Positions 45,078-54,298 of a stretch of 64,000 nucleotides of DNA are shown here, one piece after another; positions within the stretch are counted from its first letter, which is position 1, and every line of letters starts with the position of its first letter. The stretch lies in the NCBI RefSeq assembly GCF_018474005.1, contig NZ_JAHCSH010000004.1:310001-374000 (forward strand), given 5' to 3'. Under the pieces are notes generated by a model. It was given only the letters and a program-made list of their open reading frames with translations, was not told where the DNA came from and made no database searches. The position numbers and the translations under genes were made by a program. The DNA is from Curvibacter sp. CHRR-16. Its GTDB lineage: Bacteria > Pseudomonadota > Gammaproteobacteria > Burkholderiales > Burkholderiaceae_C.

Positions 45078-47081
45078 ATGCAGTTTTCAGCCATTCTGAC
45101 ATCAGTAGCGCTTGCCAGCGCCTTGGTGTTCCCGTTTTATTCGTCCGCCGCAGCCCAAACCCGCGATGCTGTGGCATTGACCCAGCAAGACCAAACTTTT
45201 TTGGACATGGCCCAGGCCTACCGCAACCGCGATGCGCGGCGCATGGCCAACCTGCTTGCGGCATTGCAAGGCCATCCGCTGGAGGTATGGGCAGCCTACT
45301 GGGAGCTGTCCAGCCGCCTCAATGACGCGCCAGCGGCTGACATAGAGGCCTTTATGACGCGCTACAGCGGCAGCTACCTCGAAGACCGCTTGCGTGCCGA
45401 ATGGCTGCAGCAGTTGGGCAAAAAGCAAGACTGGGCCACCTTTGAACGCGAGTTGCCTGCCTACCGCATGAACGACGAGCGCGCCATCCGCTGCTACACA
45501 TGGCAAGCGCACAGCGTGCGCGGCGTGGACACCAGCCAAAGTGTAGCCACCGACTGGCTGGGTGCCAAAGACAACGACGATGCCTGTGCCCAAGCGGCAG
45601 AAGCCCTGGTGAAAGCACGCAAACTCAAACCCTTGGTGGTGTGGCAACGTGCCCGTTTGGGCATGGAAATGGACCGCTTGCGCGTCAGTACCCAAGCCTT
45701 GGACATGCTGGACAAAAGCTGGAGCAAAACGGCCAGCAGCATCTACGACAACCCCAAGCGCTTTTTGAACGACAAAGTCACCGCCCTGCGCCTGCAAACG
45801 CGCGAGTTGGTGTCGCTGGCCCTGATCCGCTTGGCCTACCAAGACCCCGATGCCGCGGCCACCGAAATGGACAAACTGCGCTGGCGTGCCCAGCTCAGCC
45901 ACGAAGAACGCAACTGGCTCTGGGGCGTGATTGGCAAGCGCGCTGCGCAAAAACTCTCCCCCAAAGCGCTGGGCTATTTCGAGCAAGGCCAGTGGGTGGA
46001 AATGCACGAAGACCACCTCGCTTGGGCTGCCCGCGCCGCCCTGCGCGCCGGGCGCTGGGACGCCGTTCTCACCATCATCAGCAGCATGAACCCCGCCCAA
46101 CGCAGTGACCCGGCTTGGGCCTACTGGCTGGCCCGCGCCCAACTGGCGCGCGCCAGCAGCAGCCCCACCGACCCGCTGCGCGTAGAAGCCCAGCGTAGCT
46201 TGAACAGCTTGGCCAGCACCAAAGGCTTTTACGAAATGCTGGCACTGGAAGAAACCGGGCAAAAAATCACTGTTCCACCCAAGCCTGCACCGCTCACAGC
46301 CGATGAACGCCAGCTAGCCGCCAACAGCCCCGGCCTGCAACGCGCCCTCTACGCCATCCGCTTGGGCCTGCGCACCGAGGGCGTGCGCGAGTGGAACTAC
46401 TCCGTGGGCCGCAACTTGGACGACCGCAGCCTGCTGGCCGCTGCCGAACTGGCTTGCCAAGCCGAGATTTGGGACCGCTGCATCAACACCAGCGAGCGCA
46501 GCAAAGCCATCTTTGACGCGCAGCAACGCTTTCCCATGCCGCACAAAGCCGCCGTGCTGGCGCGCACCCAGCAAATCGGCCTAGACCCTGCGTACGTGTA
46601 CGGGCTGATCCGGCAAGAAAGCCGCTTCATCATCGACGCCCGCTCGGGCGTAGGAGCGGCAGGCCTTATGCAAGTGATGCCCGCCACCGCCAAATGGACA
46701 GCCAAAAAACTGGGCATGACCGACTACGGCAACCACCTCATCCATGACCGCGACACCAACATCGCTATCGGCACGGGCTACCTCAAGCTGGTGCTCGACA
46801 GTTTTGAGGGTTCCATGCCGCTGGCCGCTGCAGCCTACAACGCTGGCCCCAGCCGCTCACGCACATGGCGCGGCCAAGATGGTGCTCCGACACTGGAAGG
46901 TGCCATCTGGGCTGAAAATGTGCCTTTTACCGAAACGCGCGACTACGTGAAAAAAGTACTGGCCAACACCACGCTGTACGCCGCCCTCATCACTGGCCAA
47001 CCCCAGTCACTCAAAGCCCGTATGGGCATGGTCGGACCACGACCTGTGGGCAGTGCTGAAGCGGGTTTGGATTTGCCTTAA
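45078..47081 (+). CDS. slt: Soluble-type lytic murein transglycosylase
   Basis: 667 residues from ATG 45078; upstream in-frame starts fall inside the antiparallel cyclo-ligase gene. The signal peptide ends AAA|QT at residue 26. A long superhelical U/L domain (about 27-490) leads into the SLT catalytic domain, with the catalytic Glu514 in RQESRF, then GVGAAGLMQVMPATAKW and AYNAGPSR. It cleaves peptidoglycan to 1,6-anhydro products in the periplasm. It converges with the second MocR gene, overlapping by four bases. Confidence 0.95.
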   Translation: MQFSAILTSVALASALVFPFYSSAAAQTRDAVALTQQDQTFLDMAQAYRNRDARRMANLLAALQGHPLEVWAAYWELSSRLNDAPAADIEAFMTRYSGSYLEDRLRAEWLQQLGKKQDWATFERELPAYRMNDERAIRCYTWQAHSVRGVDTSQSVATDWLGAKDNDDACAQAAEALVKARKLKPLVVWQRARLGMEMDRLRVSTQALDMLDKSWSKTASSIYDNPKRFLNDKVTALRLQTRELVSLALIRLAYQDPDAAATEMDKLRWRAQLSHEERNWLWGVIGKRAAQKLSPKALGYFEQGQWVEMHEDHLAWAARAALRAGRWDAVLTIISSMNPAQRSDPAWAYWLARAQLARASSSPTDPLRVEAQRSLNSLASTKGFYEMLALEETGQKITVPPKPAPLTADERQLAANSPGLQRALYAIRLGLRTEGVREWNYSVGRNLDDRSLLAAAELACQAEIWDRCINTSERSKAIFDAQQRFPMPHKAAVLARTQQIGLDPAYVYGLIRQESRFIIDARSGVGAAGLMQVMPATAKWTAKKLGMTDYGNHLIHDRDTNIAIGTGYLKLVLDSFEGSMPLAAAAYNAGPSRSRTWRGQDGAPTLEGAIWAENVPFTETRDYVKKVLANTTLYAALITGQPQSLKARMGMVGPRPVGSAEAGLDLP

Positions 47082-48484
47082 GGCCTGAGCAAAGCGCCAA
47101 GCTGCTGCAGTGCGGCAGCCAGTTCCGCCAAGTCATGAAACCCGTAGTTCAGGCGCAGGTGGTGGTGAAAGCGCTGGTTGGCTGAGAACAATTGCCCCGG
47201 CGCTACGCTGATTCCAGCGTCAGCCGCGCGTCGGTGTACATCAAGGGCGTTGATCTCGGGTGGCAACTCCACCCACAAAAAATATCCACCCTGTGGTCGG
47301 GTGACTTTGGTACCCATGGGGAAATAGCGGGCAATACAACGCAAGGCGGTATTGGCGTTGTCCTCCAGACGCAGGCGCATTTGCCGCAAATGCCTGTCAA
47401 AACCACCGGTTTCGAGATAGGCCGCAATGGCCAACTGCGAGGGCACAGCGGTTGCCAGACTGGACATGAGTTTGATACGCCCGATAGCCTGGGCAAACCG
47501 ACCCGCAGCCACCCAACCTACCCGGTAGCCGGGAGCCAGGCTTTTGGAGAAAGAGCTGCAATGCAGCACAAGTCCCTCTGTATCAAAAGCCTTGGCAGGG
47601 GGCGTGCGGTGGTGGCCGAAATAGAGTTCGCCATAGACATCGTCCTCGATCAAAGGCACCTGGTGCTGTGCCAGCAAACGCACCAGTGCCTGCTTGGCCT
47701 CTACCGGCATAAGACTGCCCAAAGGGTTTTGAAACTGCGGCATGAGCCAGCAGGCTTTGACCGGGTGCTGGCGCAACACGTTGGACAAAGAGTCGAGGTC
47801 AACGCCAGTGCGCGGGTGGGTAGCCACCTCGACCGCCCGAAGCTTCAAACGCTCCAGAACCTGTAGCGCGGCATAAAAGGTTGGCGACTCCAGCACGACT
47901 ACATCACCAGGCTGCGTGATGGCTTGCAAAGACAGGTTGAGGGCTTCCATCGCCCCGTTGGTGATGACCAGTTCGTCCGGCTTTAAGCGATGGCCTGCAG
48001 AGCCATAGCGCAAAGCGATCAGTCTGCGCAAGGATTCATCGCCAGCCGTGAGGTGCTCTATGAGCCGGGCCGGCGGCAGATTTCTCATCTGCGGGGTGAG
48101 TGCCTTGGCCAGCTTATCAAGCGGAAAGAGGTGCGGTGATGCAAAAGCTGACCCCAAAGGCGCCATGTTCACGTTGCGGCTACTGCCCAGCACGTCAAAC
48201 ACCAAGCCACTGATAGCCACCGGATGTGACTCTGCAGCGGGCGTGGCCGTATGGGGCTCAGGGGCTTGGGGGCCTGTGTGCTCGTTGACGTAGTAGCCCG
48301 AGCGCGGGCGGCAGTGAATCAGGCCGCGCGACTCCAGAAGGTTGTATGCCTCAAACACGGTGGAAGCACTGACCTTGCGCTGCTGCTTGGTCTGGCGCAC
48401 CGATGGCAGGCGTGCGCCCGGGGGCAGTACGCCCTGCCGGATCAGATCGGCGATTTCATCGGCGTATGCTTCGTAGAGTTTCAT
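47078..48484 (-). CDS. MocR-type regulator (GntR HTH plus aminotransferase-like domain), copy 2
   Basis: 468 residues from ATG 48484; a TTG two codons earlier is less likely. GntR helix-turn-helix at about 5-70 (VLPPGARLPSVRQTKQQRKVSASTVFEAYNLLESRG), then a fold-type I aminotransferase-like domain with Schiff-base lysine in SSFSKSLAPGYRVGW and IEDDVYGELYF upstream. It is not a close copy of the other MocR protein here. It is divergent from a small membrane protein gene over 96 bp containing perfect 8-bp inverted arms CTGATATG/CATATCAG. Confidence 0.93.
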   Translation of the reverse strand: MKLYEAYADEIADLIRQGVLPPGARLPSVRQTKQQRKVSASTVFEAYNLLESRGLIHCRPRSGYYVNEHTGPQAPEPHTATPAAESHPVAISGLVFDVLGSSRNVNMAPLGSAFASPHLFPLDKLAKALTPQMRNLPPARLIEHLTAGDESLRRLIALRYGSAGHRLKPDELVITNGAMEALNLSLQAITQPGDVVVLESPTFYAALQVLERLKLRAVEVATHPRTGVDLDSLSNVLRQHPVKACWLMPQFQNPLGSLMPVEAKQALVRLLAQHQVPLIEDDVYGELYFGHHRTPPAKAFDTEGLVLHCSSFSKSLAPGYRVGWVAAGRFAQAIGRIKLMSSLATAVPSQLAIAAYLETGGFDRHLRQMRLRLEDNANTALRCIARYFPMGTKVTRPQGGYFLWVELPPEINALDVHRRAADAGISVAPGQLFSANQRFHHHLRLNYGFHDLAELAAALQQLGALLRP

Positions 48485-48491
48485 GACCAAA

Positions 48492-48533
48492 CTGATATGG
48501 TATTTTTCCCATTATCTGAGTCTTTCATATCAG
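48492..48533. promoter_or_regulatory. Candidate MocR operator region (copy 2)
   Basis: CTGATATG (48492-48499) and CATATCAG (48526-48533) are perfect inverted arms 26 bp apart, with an inner ATGG/CCAT pair. The geometry closely repeats that at the first MocR gene (27 bp apart). Confidence 0.55.
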
Positions 48534-48580
48534 ATGCAGGTGCGGCATAGTCGAACAAAGCGCCAAACAACATTCCGGAA

Positions 48581-48817
48581 ATGCTCAAAATGATCGATTT
48601 AGTCCCCGTCTTTTTCATCGCGTTCAAAGCCATTGTTTTTGGCGTGTGCATGTTTCTTGCCATCAAATGGCACTATGACCAGGACAGGAAAAGCAAAGCG
48701 GCGCGCGCCCTGCTGCTGACCGGTGCCAAAGTGATTGCCGTGCTCACACTCTTGACCATAGTTCTTGTCTACGCAACCCTCACACTCGGGCAAAAGCTGG
48801 GGCTCAATTTGATGTAA
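48581..48817 (+). CDS. Small two-helix membrane protein, unknown function
   Basis: 78 residues. Two hydrophobic segments (about 7-28, VPVFFIAFKAIVFGVCMFLAI, and about 47-72, VIAVLTLLTIVLVYATLTLG) flank a charged loop (KWHYDQDRKSKAARA). I recognise no family. It is divergent from the second MocR gene and separated from it by the inverted repeat, so it is the best candidate for that regulator's target. It ends 9 bp before the TfoX-like gene and may be co-transcribed with it. Confidence 0.65.
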   Translation: MLKMIDLVPVFFIAFKAIVFGVCMFLAIKWHYDQDRKSKAARALLLTGAKVIAVLTLLTIVLVYATLTLGQKLGLNLM

Positions 48818-48826
48818 AAATCACCC

Positions 48827-49198
48827 ATGCCCACCGCCCAAGCGACCATAGATTTTTTGCAGGATCAGCTCTCAAGCTTGCCACTGGTGAGCACGCACAA
48901 GATGTTTGGCGAGTACTGCCTGTACGTAGCAGGCAAGCCCGTGGGCTTGGTGTGCGACAACCAGCTCTTTCTCAAACCCACCGACCCAGGCACCGCCTTG
49001 CTGCACGCGGTAGTGCATGGCCACCCATTTCCCGGTGCCAAGCCGCATTTGCTGATCACCGCCGACCAATGGGAAGAGCGCGACTGGCTGTGCAGTGTGG
49101 TGCAGGCGACGGACCAAGCGCTGCCAATGCCTAAACCAAAATCCCAGCCCAAAGCGCCGAGATCGCCTAAGGCCAAGCGGTTCAAGATGGCCCCGTAA
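48827..49198 (+). CDS. TfoX/Sxy N-terminal domain protein
   Basis: 123 residues. The TfoX N-terminal fold is indicated by STHKMFGEYCLYVAGKPVGLVCDNQLFLKP and PHLLITADQWEERDWL; the tail (about 98-123) is basic and Lys/Pro-rich. It lacks the C-terminal TfoX domain, so it is not the full competence regulator. Stand-alone domains of this kind are common and uncharacterised. Confidence 0.88.
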   Translation: MPTAQATIDFLQDQLSSLPLVSTHKMFGEYCLYVAGKPVGLVCDNQLFLKPTDPGTALLHAVVHGHPFPGAKPHLLITADQWEERDWLCSVVQATDQALPMPKPKSQPKAPRSPKAKRFKMAP

Positions 49199-49225
49199 GT
49201 CGCCTCGCTTGCACACCGCCATACC

Positions 49226-49816
49226 ATGCCCCATGCGATTCTTCGTGAGATACCCAGCGTATTGCAATCGCAGCGGCTCATCTTGCGCTGCCCACAAGCG
49301 GGTGATGGTGCATTAGTCCACTTAGCCATTGTGGAATCCCTCGTCGCGTTGCGGCAATTCCCTGCCTCACTGCCATGGGCGATGCGTGAACAGTCCATCG
49401 AATCCTCTGAGATTTTTTGCCGCACGGCCCACGCAGACTTTCTGGCCGGTAAAGGCTTTGCTTACTTGGTGCTTGATAAGACGGACTCCAAGCTGATCGG
49501 TTGTGCTGGCTTGCACCGCCCCGACTGGGATATGTCGCAGATTGAAATAGGTTACTGGTGCCGCAGCTCACAAACGGGTCATGGCTACATCTCAGAAGCA
49601 GTGCGAACACTGACAGACATCGCCCTGCACCACCTCCCCATCACCCGAGTCGTACTGGTTACGGACGAACACAACCACCCATCCATGGCTGTTGCCCACC
49701 GCACGGGTTTTACGCTGGAGAGCACGCTGCCAAGTGTCATTCCAATACCTGACTCCAACCTGCGCACAGACATCCGGCGCTATTCTTATGTTTATCATGG
49801 TGGGCTCCCCCCCTGA
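49226..49816 (+). CDS. GNAT acetyltransferase, RimJ/RimL type
   Basis: 196 residues. The RimJ/L pattern is clear: LQSQRLILRCPQAGDG near the start, GCAGLHRPDWDMSQIEIGYWCRSSQTGHGYISEAVRTLTDIAL (acetyl-CoA region) and TDEHNHPSMAVAHRTGFTLE. Such enzymes acetylate ribosomal proteins or small molecules; the substrate here is not predictable. Probably transcribed with or after the TfoX-like gene. Confidence 0.88.
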   Translation: MPHAILREIPSVLQSQRLILRCPQAGDGALVHLAIVESLVALRQFPASLPWAMREQSIESSEIFCRTAHADFLAGKGFAYLVLDKTDSKLIGCAGLHRPDWDMSQIEIGYWCRSSQTGHGYISEAVRTLTDIALHHLPITRVVLVTDEHNHPSMAVAHRTGFTLESTLPSVIPIPDSNLRTDIRRYSYVYHGGLPP

Positions 49817-49846
49817 ACCGACGCTACCCCACAAGAAAGTTACCCC

Positions 49847-50530
49847 ATGCTCAAACTCTTCATCGGCAACAAAAACTACTCCTCTTGGTCCATGCGCCCC
49901 TGGGTGCTACTCAAGCAAACAGGTATACCGTTTGAAGAGGTGATGGTGCGTTTTGATTCGTTTGCGGCCGATTCGCGCTTCAAGACCACGCTGCAGGGCG
50001 TCAGCCCCACGGGCAAAGTGCCGGTACTGCAAGACGGTGACTTGCTGGTGTGGGACACGCTGGCCATTGCCGAATACCTGGCCGAACGCTATGCCGACAA
50101 ATTGCTCTGGCCCGCCAGCAGCGAGCGCCGCGCCGTGGGGCGCAGCATTTGCGCCGAGATGCACAGCGGCTTTACCGCCCTGCGCTCGGCCTGCCCCATG
50201 AACATTGAAGCGCATTTGCCCGACGTGGGTGCCCTCATCTGGCGCGACAAGCCCGCAGTGCGCGCCGATGTGCAGCGCCTGCACAGCATGTGGGAAGGTC
50301 TGCTCGCCCAATACGGCGGCCCGTTTTTGCTGGGTGACTTCAGCATTGCAGACGCTTACTACGCCCCGGTGTGCACCCGGCTGCAAACCTACGGGTTGCC
50401 CCTGTCTGGCACCGTGAGTGGCTATGTGCAGCGCGTGCTCAGTGCCCCCGGCGTGCAAGCGTGGGTGGCAGAGGCTTTGGGGGAGAAAGATTTTCTGGAC
50501 TTTGAGGAACCCTACCGCCTGCAGCGTTGA
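49847..50530 (+). CDS. Glutathione S-transferase family protein
   Basis: 227 residues. The N-terminal thioredoxin-like domain shows NKNYSSWSMRPWVLLKQTGIPFEE and the cis-proline SPTGKVPVLQDGD, then DTLAIAEYLAERY; the helical C-terminal domain includes GDFSIADAYYAPV. It should conjugate or reduce electrophilic or peroxide substrates using glutathione. It is monocistronic, 149 bp before the large BTAD gene; I saw no convincing terminator or full promoter in that gap, only a TATAGT hexamer at 50633. Confidence 0.93.
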   Translation: MLKLFIGNKNYSSWSMRPWVLLKQTGIPFEEVMVRFDSFAADSRFKTTLQGVSPTGKVPVLQDGDLLVWDTLAIAEYLAERYADKLLWPASSERRAVGRSICAEMHSGFTALRSACPMNIEAHLPDVGALIWRDKPAVRADVQRLHSMWEGLLAQYGGPFLLGDFSIADAYYAPVCTRLQTYGLPLSGTVSGYVQRVLSAPGVQAWVAEALGEKDFLDFEEPYRLQR

Positions 50531-50679
50531 CCGCAGGCGGCAGGTTTCTCTGACTGACATGACGGAGGGCCCTGGCTTGTTGGGTCTCTCCCCGCCTCCC
50601 TGATCTTGCAGCGTGACAGATTCAGTGGTGCGTATAGTAAGCAGCTTGCGTTCACACACCGTTCACTACTGCCACATAA

Positions 50680-53600
50680 ATGCCCGTTTTGCCTGCGTCT
50701 ACCGAGCACCCCACACCGCCTTCGCGACACGGCCTGCATGTGGGCGTGCTGGGGCGTTTGGTCGTGCACTACGACGGACAAGCCTTGCCCGACTTTGGCT
50801 ATGACAAAGCACGTGCCCTGCTGGCCTATTTGGTAGTGGAAAGTGGCGAGCACGGTCACAGCCGTGACAAGCTGGCCAGCCTGTTTTGGCCTGACAGCAG
50901 CAGCGCAATAGCCCGCGGCAACCTGCGCCGCACCCTGCATCAAGTGCGCAGCGTGCTGGCAGACACCCGTCATGAGTGGCTGCCCAGTGACCGCCAACAT
51001 CTGGGTTTTGACCACCGCAGCCCCTACCACCTAGACCTAGAGCAATTTCTAGCCCCCCTCCCGCCCTGCCCAGCCGACAGCCCCTACACCGCTGACGTGG
51101 TTGAACAGTTGGAGCAGCGCCTCTGCCTGTACCGAGGCCCTGTGCTCGATGGCCTGCACTTGCCCGACACCCCCGACTTTGAGCACTGGCTAGAGAGCCA
51201 ACGCCAGCACTGCCACCGCCAGCGCCAACAGCTGCTGGCGACCTTGGCCCAACTGCACGAGCAGTTGGGCCAGATCGAACGTGCCCACGCCTTGCTGCTG
51301 CAAGAGATAGAACACGACCCGTGGGCCGAAGATACACAGCGCCGCCTCATGCGCTTGCTGGCACGCCAGCAACGAACCAGTGCCGCGCTGGCCCAGTTTG
51401 AGCAATACCGCGCCCAACTGCTGCGTGAGCTGGACTTGGAGCCCGAACCGCAAACCCTGGCCTTGGTGCAAGCCATACGGCGCGGTGAGCTGAGCACCCC
51501 CCCTGCCACACCCGTGCGCCGCCCAGCCCCCATGCAGCGCCGCCAAGTGTGCGTGCTGGCCTGCGAACTGCAAACCGACGAACCACACGATGAACTGGCC
51601 GCCGACTGGCTGGCCGAGCAGCACAGCCTGTGCATGGACACCATGAGCGAACACGGCGGCCAAGGCTATGCCCTGCGTGCAGGCTGGGTCATGGCGTACT
51701 TTGGCCACCCACAGGCGCAGGAAAAAGCCCCCATCAAAGCGCTAGAAGCCGCATTGGCACTGTGCCAACGCCTGGGCCAGCAGGCTGGCCTGCGCCTGCA
51801 CATCGGCGCGCACAGCGGCTGGATGCTGCACGACCCACGTGTGCAACTGCCCGACACCACCGGCATCATCACCCGCCACGCCAGCGAGTTGGCCTTGCAC
51901 AGCCCGTGGGGCCGGGTGGCGGTCAGCCCCGAACTGCAGCGGCAAGTGGAAGGCTACTTCCGCTTTGAACCGGCTGCAGAAACCACCAGCCCCAAAAGCA
52001 GCCCCCACTACCAATTGCTACAAAGCCGCAGCCCCGCGCGCGATCGGCTACAGGCACGCAGCCAACTCAGTCCACTGGTGGGCCGCCAACGCGAAATGCG
52101 CCTGCTGCAAGCGCTGTGGGAGCGCAGCCGCCAAGGCCTGCGCCAGTGCCTGCACATTGGGGCGGAACCGGGCATGGGCAAATCGCGCCTGATCCACGAA
52201 CTGGCACAACGCATCATGCAAGCGGGAGGCCACTGCGTGGTGCTGCACTGCCAAGCCGAGTTGCAGCACACGCCCTACCACCCTTTTGCCGACTGGCACC
52301 ACCCCCAGCAAGACCTGCTACTGGCCAAAGCCAACGCCTTGGCCCACCACCGCCCCCTGCTGTTGGTGCTAGAGGACATCCACTGGGCCGACCAAGCCAC
52401 ACTGGACTGGATACAGGCATGGCTGCAGCAGCGTGGCACGCCGCACTTGCTGCTGCTCAGCAGCCGCTCGGTGCAAGCACCATGGCCCGGTATCAAAACC
52501 TTGGCCTTGCCCCCCCTGCAGCCCCGGCAGGTAGAGCAACTCATACGCCACACCGCTGGTCGCCAAAGCGTACCCGCCCAGCAGCACAAAGCCATCGTGC
52601 AGCGCAGCGACGGCGTACCCCTGTACGTAGAGGAAATGGTGCGCAGCCTGCAACTTGGCAGCCCTCCCAGCGGCCTCGGCACAGGCACGCTGGCCAGCAA
52701 CAGCGTGCCCAACAACATCTGGCACCTGCTGGCCATGCGGCTGGAATCGGTAGGCAGCGCGTTGCCCGTAGCCCAGCAGGCCGCCGCCATAGGGCGCGAG
52801 GTGTCCCCTCCACTGCTGAGCGCCCTGCACGCAGCGCTGCATGGTTTGGGCCACGATGCCGCCCAAGCCAGCGTGCAGCAAGCGCTGCAGCAACTGGAGC
52901 AAACCCAGCTCATGGAACGACTGGAACACCCCAGCGGCCACTACCGTTTTCGCCACGTGCTGCTGCAAGACGCGGCCAACCACACCCTGCCCGTGCCCCT
53001 GCGCCGCAACCTGCACAGCGCGCTGGTGCAGCTGTACCAAGGGCCATTTCAGGCCATGGTGCAAGACCAACCCGAGCGCTTGGCCCACCACTTGGCGCAA
53101 GCCGGCCAAGCACTGGCAGCTGCCCAATGCTGGCTGCAAGCAGGGCAATGGGCCGTGCAACGCTCCTCGTACGCCGATGCCATCTTCCACTACCAAGCCG
53201 CGCTGCAGCAGCTACCCGCGGCCAGCAAACCGCATGCGCCCGAGACCGATACCACCAGCCTAGAGCTGGCACTGCAAACCGCGCTGGGCACGGCACTGGC
53301 CTGCACCCAAGGCTACGGTAGCCCGGCAGCGCATGCCTGCTTTGTGCGCGCCCAGCAGCTCAGCCGCCTGCACCAAGATGAACTGGCCAGCTTCCCCATG
53401 CTCTGGGGGCTGTGGCTGGGCAGCAGCTCCAACCCTGCCAACGGCGCGCCGCTGGAGTACGCGCAGCGCCTGCTGCAACTGGCGCAAACCGCCAACGATG
53501 CCGAACTGCTGATCCACGCCCACTACGCCTGCGGCAACAGCCTGTACCGTTTGGGGCACTACGACCAAGCCCTGCACCACCTGCAGCAGAGCATGGCACG

Positions 53601-54285
53601 GGGCCAAGAACGCCCCTGCACCCAGTACCCCGAACGCCTGCGCCAGTACGGCGAAGACAGCGCCCTCTCGGCCCAGTGCTTTGTGGCGTGGATACTGTGG
53701 CTACAAGGCCATGCCGAGCCTGCCCTGCAGCAGGCACAGCAGGCCGTGGAGCAGGCCCGCGCGCTCAAGCATGCCCACACGCTGTGCTTTACCTTGGCCT
53801 GCCACGCAGTGCTGCTGCGCATGCAACATGACGCTGAAACCACCCAAAGCGTCGCCCAAGAGCTGCTGCACTGGGGCAACGAACACCAACTGGCTCTGTG
53901 GCAAGTGGCCGGCACCGCCTTGGCGGGCTGGGCCAGCGTGTACTTGGGTGACCCAGCTGGCCTGCCCTACATAGAGGCCGGATTGGCCGGCTGCCGCGTG
54001 GCCATGCCAGGCATTGAAACCATCTTCCAAGGCATCTTGGTCGATGCGCTGTGGCAACTGCAGCGCTGGAGCGACTGCGCTACCCAAGCGCAGCAAGCCA
54101 TTGCCTGTTGCCAAGCCCAAGCGGATCACCACCTCGAACCCGAATTCTTGCGCCTGCTGGCCCTGTGCCATCTGCGCATGGGCCACAGTGCCACCGGCCC
54201 GGTGGCAGACTGGCTGGCACAAGCGGCCCAATTGGCACGCCAGCAAGGTGCGCAAGCCTGGCTTGAGCGCCTAGACTTGGCCTAA
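50680..54285 (+). CDS. Large BTAD-domain transcriptional regulator with pseudo-cyclase and AAA ATPase domains
   Basis: 1201 residues. About 20-115 is an OmpR-like winged helix ([31 protein letters not shown]), followed to about 270 by the bacterial transcriptional activation domain ([21 protein letters not shown] region). About 288-435 resembles a class III nucleotide cyclase, but the metal-binding aspartates appear lost (ACELQ for [17 protein letters not shown] for LGDGVLAYFG). An AAA/STAND ATPase follows, with Walker [10 protein letters not shown] at about 493-501 and Walker [13 protein letters not shown] near 560. The last 500 residues are TPR-like helices rich in Gln and His. It resembles SARP-type and LuxR-LAL regulators. 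It is inserted between gst and cca; targets and signal unknown. Confidence 0.85.
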   Translation: MPVLPASTEHPTPPSRHGLHVGVLGRLVVHYDGQALPDFGYDKARALLAYLVVESGEHGHSRDKLASLFWPDSSSAIARGNLRRTLHQVRSVLADTRHEWLPSDRQHLGFDHRSPYHLDLEQFLAPLPPCPADSPYTADVVEQLEQRLCLYRGPVLDGLHLPDTPDFEHWLESQRQHCHRQRQQLLATLAQLHEQLGQIERAHALLLQEIEHDPWAEDTQRRLMRLLARQQRTSAALAQFEQYRAQLLRELDLEPEPQTLALVQAIRRGELSTPPATPVRRPAPMQRRQVCVLACELQTDEPHDELAADWLAEQHSLCMDTMSEHGGQGYALRAGWVMAYFGHPQAQEKAPIKALEAALALCQRLGQQAGLRLHIGAHSGWMLHDPRVQLPDTTGIITRHASELALHSPWGRVAVSPELQRQVEGYFRFEPAAETTSPKSSPHYQLLQSRSPARDRLQARSQLSPLVGRQREMRLLQALWERSRQGLRQCLHIGAEPGMGKSRLIHELAQRIMQAGGHCVVLHCQAELQHTPYHPFADWHHPQQDLLLAKANALAHHRPLLLVLEDIHWADQATLDWIQAWLQQRGTPHLLLLSSRSVQAPWPGIKTLALPPLQPRQVEQLIRHTAGRQSVPAQQHKAIVQRSDGVPLYVEEMVRSLQLGSPPSGLGTGTLASNSVPNNIWHLLAMRLESVGSALPVAQQAAAIGREVSPPLLSALHAALHGLGHDAAQASVQQALQQLEQTQLMERLEHPSGHYRFRHVLLQDAANHTLPVPLRRNLHSALVQLYQGPFQAMVQDQPERLAHHLAQAGQALAAAQCWLQAGQWAVQRSSYADAIFHYQAALQQLPAASKPHAPETDTTSLELALQTALGTALACTQGYGSPAAHACFVRAQQLSRLHQDELASFPMLWGLWLGSSSNPANGAPLEYAQRLLQLAQTANDAELLIHAHYACGNSLYRLGHYDQALHHLQQSMARGQERPCTQYPERLRQYGEDSALSAQCFVAWILWLQGHAEPALQQAQQAVEQARALKHAHTLCFTLACHAVLLRMQHDAETTQSVAQELLHWGNEHQLALWQVAGTALAGWASVYLGDPAGLPYIEAGLAGCRVAMPGIETIFQGILVDALWQLQRWSDCATQAQQAIACCQAQADHHLEPEFLRLLALCHLRMGHSATGPVADWLAQAAQLARQQGAQAWLERLDLA

Positions 54286-54298
54286 AGAGTATTTCCCC

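Noticed and set aside
45102..46262. Long antisense frame inside slt
   Set aside because: Gly/Gln/Val/His-rich shadow sequence, with no ribosome site and no domain.
50606..50638. Promoter for the BTAD gene (TTGCAG or GTGACA with TATAGT)
   Set aside because: Spacings of 21 and 14 bases fall outside the usual range; only the -10-like hexamer is acceptable.
51738..51760. GCGCTAGAAGCC in the BTAD gene as a fourth copy of the 42-bp element
   Set aside because: The matching ATAGC half at the correct distance is missing, so it is ordinary coding sequence.
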